This document shows positions 9,557-17,713 of a stretch of DNA of 62,776 bases, piece by piece (positions within the stretch are counted from its first letter, which is position 1; each line of letters opens with the position of its first letter). Where the stretch lies: positions 1-62,776 of the forward strand of contig CBFDBO010000018.1 in NCBI GenBank assembly GCA_965603075.1. The letters run 5' to 3'. Source of the stretch: JABJOR01 sp965603075. Lineage in GTDB: Bacteria; Pseudomonadota; Alphaproteobacteria; Rhodospirillales; Casp-alpha2. A program made the translations under genes and the position numbers. The notes beneath the pieces are model-generated. The model did no database searches. It was not told where the DNA came from and worked only from the letters and a program-made list of their open reading frames with translations.

Positions 9557-10833
9557 TAACCGTCGCTATTGTATTTTTCATTTTATTAATTCTCGGTGTT
9601 CCCGTTGGTTACGTGCTTGGTTTAGCCGGTATCGTCGGAATGGCACAAATCGGCGGCGAGCAATTCCTTGCTATGGGCCCAAAACGATTTTTTGCCGGAC
9701 TCGATCTGTTTCCATTTCTGGCCATGCCTTTTTTCATTCTTGCCGGTGAAATTATGAACCGCTCAGGAATAACCATGAAGCTCGTTGCATTTGCTGACGC
9801 GCTGGTGGGGTATTGGCGCGGTGGAATGGCTCATTCCAATATGGTGGCCTCGGTGTTTTTTGCCGGTATTACAGGTGCCGCAACGGCAGATGCAGCAGCC
9901 TTTGGTAATACGTTGGTGCCGGCCATGGTCAAAAATGGTTATTCGCGTCCATTCGCCTGCGCGGTTACCGCCGCGGGGTCTATCATTGGACCTACCATTC
10001 CGCCTTCAACCTTAATGGTTGTTTACGGTTCGCTCATGGGGGTTTCAATCGCCGGATTATTTGCGGCTGGAATTTTGCCGGGGATATTAATTTGTTTGCT
10101 GTGTATGGCTTTAATCGCGGCTTTCGGTCGCCGTTGGAAATTACCAAAGGCAGATGGACGTCCTAAGCTTATGGAAATTCTTAAGGCTTTTCGGGAAAGT
10201 TTGCTCGCCTTGGTCATGCCCGTTTTAATTCTGGGTTTCATCGTTGGCGGGGTGACCACACCGACGGAAGCCGCATCAATTGCGGTGGCCTACGCGCTGT
10301 TTATTGGAACGGTGGTTTATCGTAGCATCACTTTCAAAGACCTGTATGAAATGCTCGCGCGAACCGCGTTGATCACAGGGGTTATCTTTCTCATCATTGC
10401 CTCTGCTTCGATTTTGGGTTGGTGGATGACTTTTGAGCAAATCCCACAAGCTATTGCCGCTGGATTTTTATCTATTACGGACAATCCCAACGCGATTATT
10501 GGCATGATTTTACTTCTGTTGCTGGGCATCGGCATGTTCATGGATATCAATGCGGCCCTTATTATTCTTGCCCCTGTGTTAGCACCTTTAACAGTTACCA
10601 TTGGCATGGACCCGGTTCATGCGGGCGTAATGATTATTCTTGCACTCAATATTTCTTTAATGACGCCCCCCGTCGGGGCCTGTTTATTTGTTTTGTCCTC
10701 TGTCACAGGGGAACGCATTGAAGCAATAGCCAAAGCATTATGGCCGTTTCTAATTGTCGAGGTTGCCGTTCTAATGGTGATCGCTTTTTGGCCTGGCCTT
10801 ACCCTCTTCGTCCCTCGTCTCCTAGGACTTTGA
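9553..10833 (+). CDS. dctM: TRAP transporter large permease subunit (DctM), set 2
   Basis: A 426-aa protein with about 12 membrane segments and DctM signatures FAGITGAATADAAAFG, GPTIPPSTLMV and the late LNISLMTPPVGACLFV loop. It works with the preceding DctQ and the following DctP. The 62-nt gap before dctP contains a short upstream ORF. Confidence 0.95.
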   Translation: MITVAIVFFILLILGVPVGYVLGLAGIVGMAQIGGEQFLAMGPKRFFAGLDLFPFLAMPFFILAGEIMNRSGITMKLVAFADALVGYWRGGMAHSNMVASVFFAGITGAATADAAAFGNTLVPAMVKNGYSRPFACAVTAAGSIIGPTIPPSTLMVVYGSLMGVSIAGLFAAGILPGILICLLCMALIAAFGRRWKLPKADGRPKLMEILKAFRESLLALVMPVLILGFIVGGVTTPTEAASIAVAYALFIGTVVYRSITFKDLYEMLARTALITGVIFLIIASASILGWWMTFEQIPQAIAAGFLSITDNPNAIIGMILLLLLGIGMFMDINAALIILAPVLAPLTVTIGMDPVHAGVMIILALNISLMTPPVGACLFVLSSVTGERIEAIAKALWPFLIVEVAVLMVIAFWPGLTLFVPRLLGL

Positions 10834-10859
10834 GACTATAAGAATACTGGAGATTTAAC

Positions 10860-10898
10860 ATGAAGAACAAACAAACCAACAAGGAGGTTTTACTATGA
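10860..10898 (+). CDS. Possible 12-residue leader peptide coupled to dctP
   Basis: An ATG at 10860 opens a 12-codon frame (MKNKQTNKEVLL) whose TGA stop overlaps the dctP ATG as ATGA (10895-10898). It is preceded by a GGAG-like site (10850-10853), while the strong AAGGAGG for dctP lies inside it. No run of a single amino acid suggests classical attenuation; translational coupling is more likely. It may be chance. Confidence 0.35.
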   Translation: MKNKQTNKEVLL

Positions 10899-11935
10899 AG
10901 TCTATTCGTTCATTTGCAACTGGTGTTGCAGCAATTGCGATTGCTGTCGGCTTGAGCATTTCCCCTGCCATGGCAGAGAAAGTCCTTAAACTGTCGCACC
11001 TTAATCCAGCAGATCCCTTCAACAATAACTCTGGCGCGATGACGGCTGTGTTCAAGTCTTTGGTAGAAGCAGGAACAAACGGTTCTGTGAAAGTTCAACT
11101 GTTCTCTGATGGACAGCTTGGCAAAGACAATGAAGTTATCGAGCAAACAAAAAGTGGCGTTATTCAATCAAACATTTCATCCTCAGGTGGTGTTGCACAA
11201 CATTATCCTATGATTGGTGTTTTCGATTTGCCTTTCGCATTTCCTAATATTTCAGTTGTTCATGACGTAATGGATGTGGGTAGCAGTTTTGGTAAAAAAC
11301 TTGCGGCGGACATCGGTGCTAAGACAGGTCTCAAAGTTCTTGGTATTCTCGATAGCGGCGGATATTTTGCAATTTCCAACTCCAAACGTCCCATTAAGTC
11401 GCTTGAAGACATGGACGGTTTACGCATTCGGACCATGACCCTGCCAACCCATGAAGCAATTATTTCATCGCTGGGTGGAAAGCCCACACCTTTGCCGTGG
11501 CCTGAAGTGTATACAGCCCTGCAAACAGGTGTTGCTGATGGTCAAATGAACCCCGTTCCGATTATTGCTTTTGCAAAATTTGATGAAGTTCAAAAGTACC
11601 TGACTCTGACACAACATATCATTACGCCTTATGTTTGGTTCATTAACCAAGCGTTTTACGATAGCCTAACCGCTGACGAAAAAGACGTTATCGATTATGC
11701 TGCCAAGGCCGCTATTGTTGCGGGTCGTGGTATCTCAAGAATTATCGAAGCTTCCAGCCGGGGACTACCGCATCTTGGTAAAAAGATGGAAGTCAACAGC
11801 ATCTCAGCAGCCGAGCAGAAGAAATTTGCTTCAGCGTCACAACCTGCTGTTAAAAAGCTAATTGCTGAAAAATTCGGTGCTGAAGGCGTTGATATGCTTT
11901 CCGCTCTTGAAGCATCCATTAAGTCAGGAATGTAA
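10895..11935 (+). CDS. dctP: TRAP transporter solute-binding protein (DctP), set 2
   Basis: A 346-aa protein with a signal peptide ending at SPAMA-E. The mature protein shows LSHLNPADPFNNNS, LFSDGQLGKDNEVIE, the conserved LRIRTMTLPTHEAI with its substrate-carboxylate arginine, and YTALQTGVADGQMNP. Strong AAGGAGG ribosome site. It is followed 20 nt later by a terminator, then by amidohydrolase genes, suggesting uptake of a carbamoylated or unusual amino acid. Confidence 0.95.
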   Translation: MKSIRSFATGVAAIAIAVGLSISPAMAEKVLKLSHLNPADPFNNNSGAMTAVFKSLVEAGTNGSVKVQLFSDGQLGKDNEVIEQTKSGVIQSNISSSGGVAQHYPMIGVFDLPFAFPNISVVHDVMDVGSSFGKKLAADIGAKTGLKVLGILDSGGYFAISNSKRPIKSLEDMDGLRIRTMTLPTHEAIISSLGGKPTPLPWPEVYTALQTGVADGQMNPVPIIAFAKFDEVQKYLTLTQHIITPYVWFINQAFYDSLTADEKDVIDYAAKAAIVAGRGISRIIEASSRGLPHLGKKMEVNSISAAEQKKFASASQPAVKKLIAEKFGAEGVDMLSALEASIKSGM

Positions 11936-11954
11936 TACCTGACTTCTGATTAAT

Positions 11955-11987
11955 GGGCCGGGTATATATTTTGTCCGGCCCTTTTTT
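11955..11987 (+). terminator. Rho-independent terminator after dctP (set 2)
   Basis: GGGCCGG (11955-11961) pairs with CCGGCCC (11975-11981) around a 13-nt loop and is followed by six T residues. This is a textbook terminator, separating dctQMP from the downstream enzymes. Confidence 0.88.
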
Positions 11988-12028
11988 CACCTAATTTTTT
12001 AATACATTTATATTTCAGTTATAGACTC

Positions 12029-12048
12029 TTCAGCCATAAAGGGCTGAA
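12029..12048 (+). promoter_or_regulatory. Perfect 7-bp inverted repeat upstream of the M20 amidase
   Basis: TTCAGCC (12029-12035) and GGCTGAA (12042-12048) form a hairpin with a 6-nt loop, 36 nt before the amidase start. It could be an operator or a leader hairpin. Confidence 0.4.
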
Positions 12049-12083
12049 AATTTCTCCGTAAGTGACGACACAAAGGCGCCGTA

Positions 12084-13316
12084 ATGACATCACCTAATCT
12101 TCGCATTAATATTGACCGGTTGACGAGCCGCATCGAAGCGCTCGCGCAAATTGGCGCTATTGATGGTGGCGGCGTTTGCCGGATGGCCCTGAGTGATGAG
12201 GATAGGCAAGGCCGGGATTTGGTCGTCGGCTGGATGCGTGAATTGGGCCTGGATGTTTCAATAGATCAAATCGGCAATGTCATCGGTATTCGAAAAGGCC
12301 GTGAACCCGGTAACCCCGTGATGACCGGATCACATATTGATACCGTCGCCACAGGTGGTCGGTTTGATGGCAATCTAGGTGTTCTCGCCGGCTTGGAGGT
12401 TATTGCAACATTAAATGACGCTGGCATTACAACACAAAAACCCATTGGCGTTGGTTTTTTCACCAATGAAGAAGGCGCGCGGTTCGCGCCCGATATGATG
12501 GGCAGTGCGGTTCATCAAGGTGTGTTTACCGTTGAAGAAATGCTTGATGTTATTGGTGTTGACGGGGCTCGCGTTGGGGATGAACTTGAAAAAATAGGTT
12601 ACGCCGGAAATGTGGAAGCCAATAGTTTGCGCGCGGATAGTTTTGTTGAACTGCATGTAGAGCAAGGCCCTATTTTAGAGCTGGAAAATTATGAAATCGG
12701 CGCCGTTGAGGGTGTTCAAGGAATTTCATGGAATGAGTACCGTCTTTTTGGCACGTCAAACCATGCGGGCACGACCCCCATGCGGTTTCGCCACGACGCA
12801 GGATATGTGGCGTCAGCAATTTCAGTTGAAGTCAGACGCATGGCCAATGAAATGGGCGGCAATCAAATTGGAACCGTTGGCGTGACTGAATTAAACCCGG
12901 GCCTTGTTAATGTCATTGCCAAGGAAGCCCTGATTACGATTGATCTGCGCAATACGGACGAGGAAAAATTACAACAAGCCGAGAGCGCGATATTGGCATT
13001 CATTGATAAACAGTGCGAGGCAGAAGGTGTCACTTATGAGCGCCGGACTCTGGCTCGGTTCGAACCGGTTATTTTTGACAAAGACATGGTTTCATTAGTT
13101 TCTGATACCGCTGAAAAACTGGGTTACAGCGTTAAGTCCATGCCCTCTGGCGCGGGGCATGATGCGCAAATGTTTGCTCCGAATTGTCCAGCGGCAATGA
13201 TTTTCGTGCCGAGCCGGGATGGAATAAGTCATAACGTTGCTGAATATACAGAACCCCGACACCTTCAGGCCGGCGCCGATGTGTTGTTGCAGGTTTTGTT
13301 ACATAAATCAAAATAA
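12084..13316 (+). CDS. M20-family Zn-dependent amidase (N-carbamoyl-L-amino-acid hydrolase / allantoate amidohydrolase type)
   Basis: A 410-aa protein of the hydantoinase/carbamoylase family, at normal length. The di-metal motifs are present: GSHIDTV, DGNLGVLAGLEV, NEEGARF and LHVEQGP. The dimerisation-domain element SNHAGTTPM and the late GHDAQMF histidine are also present. The family removes carbamoyl groups from N-carbamoyl-L-amino acids, beta-ureido acids, allantoate or ureidoglycine. It lies 14 nt before a D-carbamoylase gene and upstream of a diaminopropionate lyase, so a ureido-amino acid is a better guess than allantoate. Confidence 0.9.
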   Translation: MTSPNLRINIDRLTSRIEALAQIGAIDGGGVCRMALSDEDRQGRDLVVGWMRELGLDVSIDQIGNVIGIRKGREPGNPVMTGSHIDTVATGGRFDGNLGVLAGLEVIATLNDAGITTQKPIGVGFFTNEEGARFAPDMMGSAVHQGVFTVEEMLDVIGVDGARVGDELEKIGYAGNVEANSLRADSFVELHVEQGPILELENYEIGAVEGVQGISWNEYRLFGTSNHAGTTPMRFRHDAGYVASAISVEVRRMANEMGGNQIGTVGVTELNPGLVNVIAKEALITIDLRNTDEEKLQQAESAILAFIDKQCEAEGVTYERRTLARFEPVIFDKDMVSLVSDTAEKLGYSVKSMPSGAGHDAQMFAPNCPAAMIFVPSRDGISHNVAEYTEPRHLQAGADVLLQVLLHKSK

Positions 13317-13329
13317 GTAAGGAAAGAAT

Positions 13330-14250
13330 ATGCCCAGACTCATAAAAGTAGCAGCTGCCCAACTTGGCCCTATCTCTAAAGATGAGCCCCGTTCTTCAGC
13401 CGTGGGGCGGATGATTGATCTTATGAGAAATGCGCATGAACAAGGCGCAGAATTCGTTGTATTTCCCGAATTGGCTCTGACAACATTTTTCCCCCGCTGG
13501 TACATGGAGGATCAATCTGAAGTCGATCAGTATTTTGAGAAAGAAATGCCGAACTCAGATACTCAGCCTTTATTTGATGAAACCGTTAAACTAGGGATGG
13601 GTTTTAGTATCGGTTACGCGGAGCTTGTGGTCGAAAATGGTGAAACCCGACATTTTAACACCTCTATTATTGTTGATAATCAAGGGAAGATCGTCGGTAA
13701 ATATCGTAAAATTCACCTGCCGGGGCATACAGAATATGAGCCTTGGCGGGCTTTTCAACACTTGGAAAAACGATATTTCGAAACCGGTAACTTGGGGTTT
13801 CAAGTCCATGAAGCTTTTGGTGGTAAAGTTGGCATGTGCATTTGCAATGATCGCCGGTGGCCAGAGACATTCCGCGTCATGGGATTACAAGGCGCTGAGT
13901 TAGTTGTCTTAGGATACAATACGCCGCAACATTATCCGCAAGCCCCTGAACATGACCACTTACAGGATTTCCATAATCACTTAGTTTTACAAGCAGCAGC
14001 CTACCAAAATGGAACGTGGGTTGTTGGCGTTGCAAAAGCAGGGAAGGAAGAAGATTGTGATTTAATCGGCGGGACGTGTATCATTGCCCCGACCGGAGAA
14101 ATTATTGTAGAGTGCAAGACGTTGGGCGATGAGGTTATTGTTGCTGATTGTGATCTTGATCGTTGTAAAGAAATTCAAACAAATATATTTAACTTTGACT
14201 TACACCGTGAGCCAGAGAACTATGCGATCATAACCGCGCCGAAAAAATAA
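13330..14250 (+). CDS. N-carbamoyl-D-amino-acid hydrolase (nitrilase superfamily)
   Basis: A 306-aa nitrilase-superfamily protein, the length of Agrobacterium D-carbamoylase. The catalytic triad falls at the same numbering as in that enzyme: E47 in FPELAL, K127 in KYRKIHLPG and C172 in MCICNDRRWPE. The segment RDRRWPE-like NDRRWPETFRVMGLQGAE is diagnostic of this subfamily. The reaction is N-carbamoyl-D-amino acid plus water to D-amino acid, CO2 and ammonia, in the cytoplasm. Good AAGGA ribosome site. The pairing with an L-type M20 carbamoylase implies handling of both enantiomers, or of a substrate with two ureido positions. Confidence 0.93.
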   Translation: MPRLIKVAAAQLGPISKDEPRSSAVGRMIDLMRNAHEQGAEFVVFPELALTTFFPRWYMEDQSEVDQYFEKEMPNSDTQPLFDETVKLGMGFSIGYAELVVENGETRHFNTSIIVDNQGKIVGKYRKIHLPGHTEYEPWRAFQHLEKRYFETGNLGFQVHEAFGGKVGMCICNDRRWPETFRVMGLQGAELVVLGYNTPQHYPQAPEHDHLQDFHNHLVLQAAAYQNGTWVVGVAKAGKEEDCDLIGGTCIIAPTGEIIVECKTLGDEVIVADCDLDRCKEIQTNIFNFDLHREPENYAIITAPKK

Positions 14251-14291
14251 ACCCACTCTTAGGCTATCACATAACCCAGATACTTTTTCAG

Positions 14292-14324
14292 TCACCTTCT
14301 TATCACTTTCTTGTCACTTTCTTA
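14292..14324 (+). repeat. Three tandem 11-bp repeats upstream of the DAP lyase
   Basis: TCACCTTCTTA (14292-14302), TCACTTTCTTG (14303-14313) and TCACTTTCTTA (14314-14324) are head-to-tail with no spacer. The 11-bp period equals about one helical turn, so an activator could bind all three on one DNA face. The block ends 18 nt before the start codon, in the ribosome-binding region. Confidence 0.7.
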
Positions 14325-14342
14325 TTACCAGGGCGAATTAAC

Positions 14343-15566
14343 ATGAATACAAAATACCAAAATGACTTCAATCCGGCCCGTACGGAATTTGTTCAAAATC
14401 CCCATGCCGATAAAACGTTGCCGTTCGCAGAAGGAGCCGAAAGTTCAATCTCAGCCATTGGAATGCGCGTTGCAAAGGAAAGCATTTCCTTATGGGATGA
14501 TTACGCTCCGACACCTTTGACGTCCTTACCGGGATTAGCCAAAGAACTGGGCGTTGGTGAGCTAAAATTTAAGGATGAAGGCGGACGTTTTGGGCTCGGA
14601 AGTTTCAAAGCCTTAGGCGGTGCCTACGCCGTCTATAGACTTCTTGCGAGAATGATTACAGAGAAAACCGGCATTGAGAACATTTCACCCGAGGACCTTA
14701 AAAATGGTGTTTATAGGGACCATGTTAAAGATATAACGGTTTCAAGTGCAACGGATGGAAACCATGGTCGTTCCGTTGCCTGGGGCGCAGAGCAGTTTGG
14801 CTGTAAAAGCGTTATCTACATTCACGCTGAAGTCAGTCAGGGGCGCTTGGTTGCGCTGGAAGACCAAGGGGCAAAAGTCGTCCGCGTCGATGGAAATTAT
14901 GACGAATCAGTTCACTTCTGCGCCAAAGAATCGGCAGAAAATGATTGGTATGTGGTCTCTGATACTTCCTATGAAGGATACATGGAAGTCCCGACAAACG
15001 TCATGGAAGGGTACTCCGTATTAGGGGCTGAAATAGCAGATCAACTGGGGGCGACACCGCCGACCCATGTTTTTGTTCAAGGCGGCGTTGGCGGTCTTGC
15101 TGCCGCCGTTTGCGCAGCATTTTGGAGCGCTTGGGAAACAGAGCGGCCTCTTTTTTATGTGGTTGAACCGGATTTAGCGGCCTGTATCACCCGTAGTGTT
15201 GAAAAAGAAGCCCCCACCAACGTCGAGGTCGAAACGGAAACCATCATGGCGGGGCTGTCGTGCGGCGAGGTCTCACTTGTGGCTTGGGATGTATTATCGC
15301 GGGGCGCCGATGGTTCCATGACCATTCCCGATGATTTTGTCGGCCCAACAATGCGGCTTCTTGCAAAATCATCAACAGGTGATCAAGCTATTGTGGCGGG
15401 CGAGTCTGCGGTTGCCGGTTTAGCGGGGCTGATTTCTGCAAGGTGCTCCAAAGAACTTTCTCAAAAGTTACACCTTGATGAGAATAGCCGTGTGGTTGTC
15501 ATTGGCAGCGAGGGTGCTACAGATATAGAAATATACCGTGAAATTGTCGGTGATCTTCCACTTTAA
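14343..15566 (+). CDS. dpaL: Diaminopropionate ammonia-lyase
   Basis: A 407-aa fold-type II PLP enzyme of the YgeX/DpaL family. The PLP lysine is in GLGSFKALGGAYAV, and the family-specific opening (PLxSLPGLAKELGVGELKFKDEGGRFGLGSFK type) is clear. The glycine-rich phosphate loop appears as VQGGVGGLAA. It converts D- or L-2,3-diaminopropionate to pyruvate and two ammonia. Placed after two carbamoylases, it could finish degradation of 3-ureido- or carbamoyl-diaminopropionate. E. coli also places its dpaL next to M20 and hydantoinase genes (ygeX-ygeY-hyuA). Confidence 0.93.
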   Translation: MNTKYQNDFNPARTEFVQNPHADKTLPFAEGAESSISAIGMRVAKESISLWDDYAPTPLTSLPGLAKELGVGELKFKDEGGRFGLGSFKALGGAYAVYRLLARMITEKTGIENISPEDLKNGVYRDHVKDITVSSATDGNHGRSVAWGAEQFGCKSVIYIHAEVSQGRLVALEDQGAKVVRVDGNYDESVHFCAKESAENDWYVVSDTSYEGYMEVPTNVMEGYSVLGAEIADQLGATPPTHVFVQGGVGGLAAAVCAAFWSAWETERPLFYVVEPDLAACITRSVEKEAPTNVEVETETIMAGLSCGEVSLVAWDVLSRGADGSMTIPDDFVGPTMRLLAKSSTGDQAIVAGESAVAGLAGLISARCSKELSQKLHLDENSRVVVIGSEGATDIEIYREIVGDLPL

Positions 15567-15590
15567 TAATAAGTCCCACTTTAATAATAA
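15558..15590 (+). repeat. 15-bp direct duplication at the dpaL stop
   Basis: CCACTTTAATAATAA occurs at 15558-15572 (covering the dpaL stop codon) and again at 15576-15590, an 18-bp period. It looks like a recent slippage duplication in the convergent spacer. Confidence 0.85.
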
Positions 15591-15601
15591 ATTGGCTGAC
15601 C

Positions 15602-16408
15602 TTATTGGCAGTGCTCAAAGGGATAAGGGCCACTCAGATCATTCACTTGAACAGTGTGGGTGATCAGCTGTTTTTCAGGTGTCCAGTGATGCAATAGATA
15701 GGCTGGATCTGACAGTAGGAACTCCGACGGTTTTGCCTGCGTCAGATCAAGGTCAAGCTGCATACCCATGCTTGGCGCCGTTGACACGATGGTGCCATGC
15801 CAGCGTGCGTAGGTTAAAAGGTGGATATGACCACAAAGTATACGTTCAATATTGGGATATTTATCGACGATTTCGCCCAGAGTATCGGCCCCCTCAAACC
15901 CGTCTTCATCACTTTCTGGAACGCCACATTTAAGCGGAGGGTGATGCATGAATAGGATCGTCGGCTGATCACCACCATCTTTGAGGCAGGCGTTTAACCA
16001 ATCAGCCCGCGTCTCACAAAACGCCCCTCCCGGCTCACCCGCCACGACACTATCGAGCGCAATGATACGAAGGGCGTGTCCTTCGATCACATAATTGATG
16101 AAGCCCCCTGACATTGAGGGGCAGGCCGTACCGCCAAAGACACGCCAGAGGGCCGAGCGGTCATCGTGATTTCCGGGGATCAGAAAATAGGGACAGGCAA
16201 GATCAGCCAGAATACGGGCAGCGTGCTCAGCTTCTTTCTGCGAAGCGTCGCTCGTCACATCCCCGCTCAGCAGTACAAGGTCCGGCGGCAGAGGCAGGTT
16301 GTTAATATTTGCAACACAGCGCGCCAGACTTTCAGCCATGGGAACAAAACCATAGGTCTTCTCGTCCGGCTCGGGGATATGTGTATCACTGATCTGTGCG
16401 ATAAGCAT
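15602..16408 (-). CDS. Class III metallophosphoesterase, GpdQ-like glycerophosphodiesterase
   Basis: A 268-aa dinuclear metal phosphodiesterase. All five motifs are present: D8-x-H10 (SDTH), LSGDVTSD, PGNHDD, FMHHPP and CGHIH. The overall pattern (ISDTH..KTYGF, YFLIPGNHDD, DGGDQPTILFMHHPP, YPNIERILCGH) resembles Enterobacter GpdQ more than the cAMP phosphodiesterase CpdA, though both share the fold. It would hydrolyse glycerophosphodiesters to glycerol-3-phosphate and alcohol. It ends the minus-strand ABC operon, 46 nt after the permease gene. A nearby GlpA-like dehydrogenase could use the product. Confidence 0.85.
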   Translation of the reverse strand: MLIAQISDTHIPEPDEKTYGFVPMAESLARCVANINNLPLPPDLVLLSGDVTSDASQKEAEHAARILADLACPYFLIPGNHDDRSALWRVFGGTACPSMSGGFINYVIEGHALRIIALDSVVAGEPGGAFCETRADWLNACLKDGGDQPTILFMHHPPLKCGVPESDEDGFEGADTLGEIVDKYPNIERILCGHIHLLTYARWHGTIVSTAPSMGMQLDLDLTQAKPSEFLLSDPAYLLHHWTPEKQLITHTVQVNDLSGPYPFEHCQ

Positions 16409-16453
16409 GACAACCTCGTGTGTCGTAGGGGGAATGGGGTGTTAGCATGCTGA

Positions 16454-17713
16454 CTATTCACTATTGTTTTGCAAGTTACCGGGAGCAAACACCCCGCCGA
16501 AGGCACCACTTGAGGGGGCTTGTTTTGTATCCCCATTCGTATTTTCGCCGGACAAAGCCTTTGGATCGAAGACACCGCCAAAGGCGCCACTTGATGTTGA
16601 GGGTGCGGCTGTAGCTGGCAGCTTATCACCTATATCGAGACCTTCGTTCACCTGGTTCTGTTCTTTAAGTGATCTTTTTAAGTTCAACTCTTCAATCCTG
16701 CGCTGGATCTCTATTTGCTTAAGTTCATAGACCTGCGCTTTGCATTGTTGGGGGTCGTAACTTTGCGCGGTTCCAACCATGGCGATAACGATAAACGACA
16801 GCAGCACCAGGACGATAGAGGCCGGATTTCCCCGCAGGAAACCGGGCAGAAGACTCTTCTGTTTTGGGGAAACCGTATCTTTAGCCTCTGCCACCTTTCG
16901 CCGGGTGTTGCGGCGGTGTGCTTCAAATAACAATGCAGCAAAGATCGTGATCATTACGATGATAAATGCCAGTGATGAAATCGATGGGTTGATGCCATAA
17001 CGCACCTTTTGTGCCAGTTCGATCGTCAGCGTCGGGTATTTTCCAAAGGTAAATGTTGTTGTGTTATAGTTCTCGAAAGAGGCCAGAAACGCCAACACAC
17101 ACGCCGAGGCAATTGCCGGACGCATGAAGGGCAACAAAACCTTGCGAAAGGCTTGGGTGTGACTTGCCCCTAAGTCGAGCGCAGCCTCGGTAAGGCCCGT
17201 GTCATAGCGTTGCAGGCGGGCAACAAAAATCAACATTGCATAGGAGGCAATAAAGGTTGATTGCCCCAGAATGGTCAGGAATATTCCATTATGAAACAAG
17301 GCGTCTGTTGATGGGCCTAAAACGCGACTAAGCCGGTCCCAAAATACCAAAGTGGAAATGCCGAGCACGACGCCGGGAATAAGGATCGGCATGATGATAA
17401 TCGTGTAATAAGTTGCGCGCAGTTTGCTCCAAACCTGCGTCAGCACAAGCGAAGCTGCAAGGCCGATGGACACCGATAGAACCACCGTGCCAAGCCCGAT
17501 GATCAGACTGTTCTTGATGCTATTAAGAATCCGTTCGTCATTGAACAGAACATCAAACCACTCAAAAGTGAAACAGGCCCACGGAGAAACCGATGGAAAT
17601 CCTGACGAGTTAAACGCCGTCAGGCTCATAACAGCCAAGGGGCCCAGAAGATAGCCAAAGAAAATGATTAAATAGGCACCAATGGCCAAGCGGTAAACAA
17701 GGTTGGCGTTCAC
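16454..17713 (-). CDS. ABC transporter permease (PotC type) with unusual C-terminal tail
   Basis: A 419-aa protein. Residues 1-270 form a normal six-TM binding-protein-dependent permease with the EAA loop at 176-195 (EAALDLGASHTQAFRKVLLP). Relatives stop near 265-280. Here about 145 further residues follow: an extra hydrophobic segment (297-315), a cysteine (324), a charged helical stretch (325-352) and a Ser/Gly-rich end where SSGAFGGVF-D/A-P occurs twice (374-384 and 401-411). The extra TM could place the tail in the periplasm. The gene overlaps the upstream permease by 4 nt. The tail function is unknown; a local fusion with another small protein is possible. Confidence 0.9.
   Translation of the reverse strand: MNANLVYRLAIGAYLIIFFGYLLGPLAVMSLTAFNSSGFPSVSPWACFTFEWFDVLFNDERILNSIKNSLIIGLGTVVLSVSIGLAASLVLTQVWSKLRATYYTIIIMPILIPGVVLGISTLVFWDRLSRVLGPSTDALFHNGIFLTILGQSTFIASYAMLIFVARLQRYDTGLTEAALDLGASHTQAFRKVLLPFMRPAIASACVLAFLASFENYNTTTFTFGKYPTLTIELAQKVRYGINPSISSLAFIIVMITIFAALLFEAHRRNTRRKVAEAKDTVSPKQKSLLPGFLRGNPASIVLVLLSFIVIAMVGTAQSYDPQQCKAQVYELKQIEIQRRIEELNLKRSLKEQNQVNEGLDIGDKLPATAAPSTSSGAFGGVFDPKALSGENTNGDTKQAPSSGAFGGVFAPGNLQNNSE

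Noticed and set aside
10860..10898. Amino-acid attenuation leader before dctP
   Set aside because: The short peptide has no run of one amino acid and no competing hairpins follow; kept only as a possible coupling ORF.
15602..16408. Assignment of the phosphodiesterase as the cAMP enzyme CpdA
   Set aside because: Fold and motifs allow it, but the detailed motif spacing and context fit a GpdQ-like enzyme better; not excluded.
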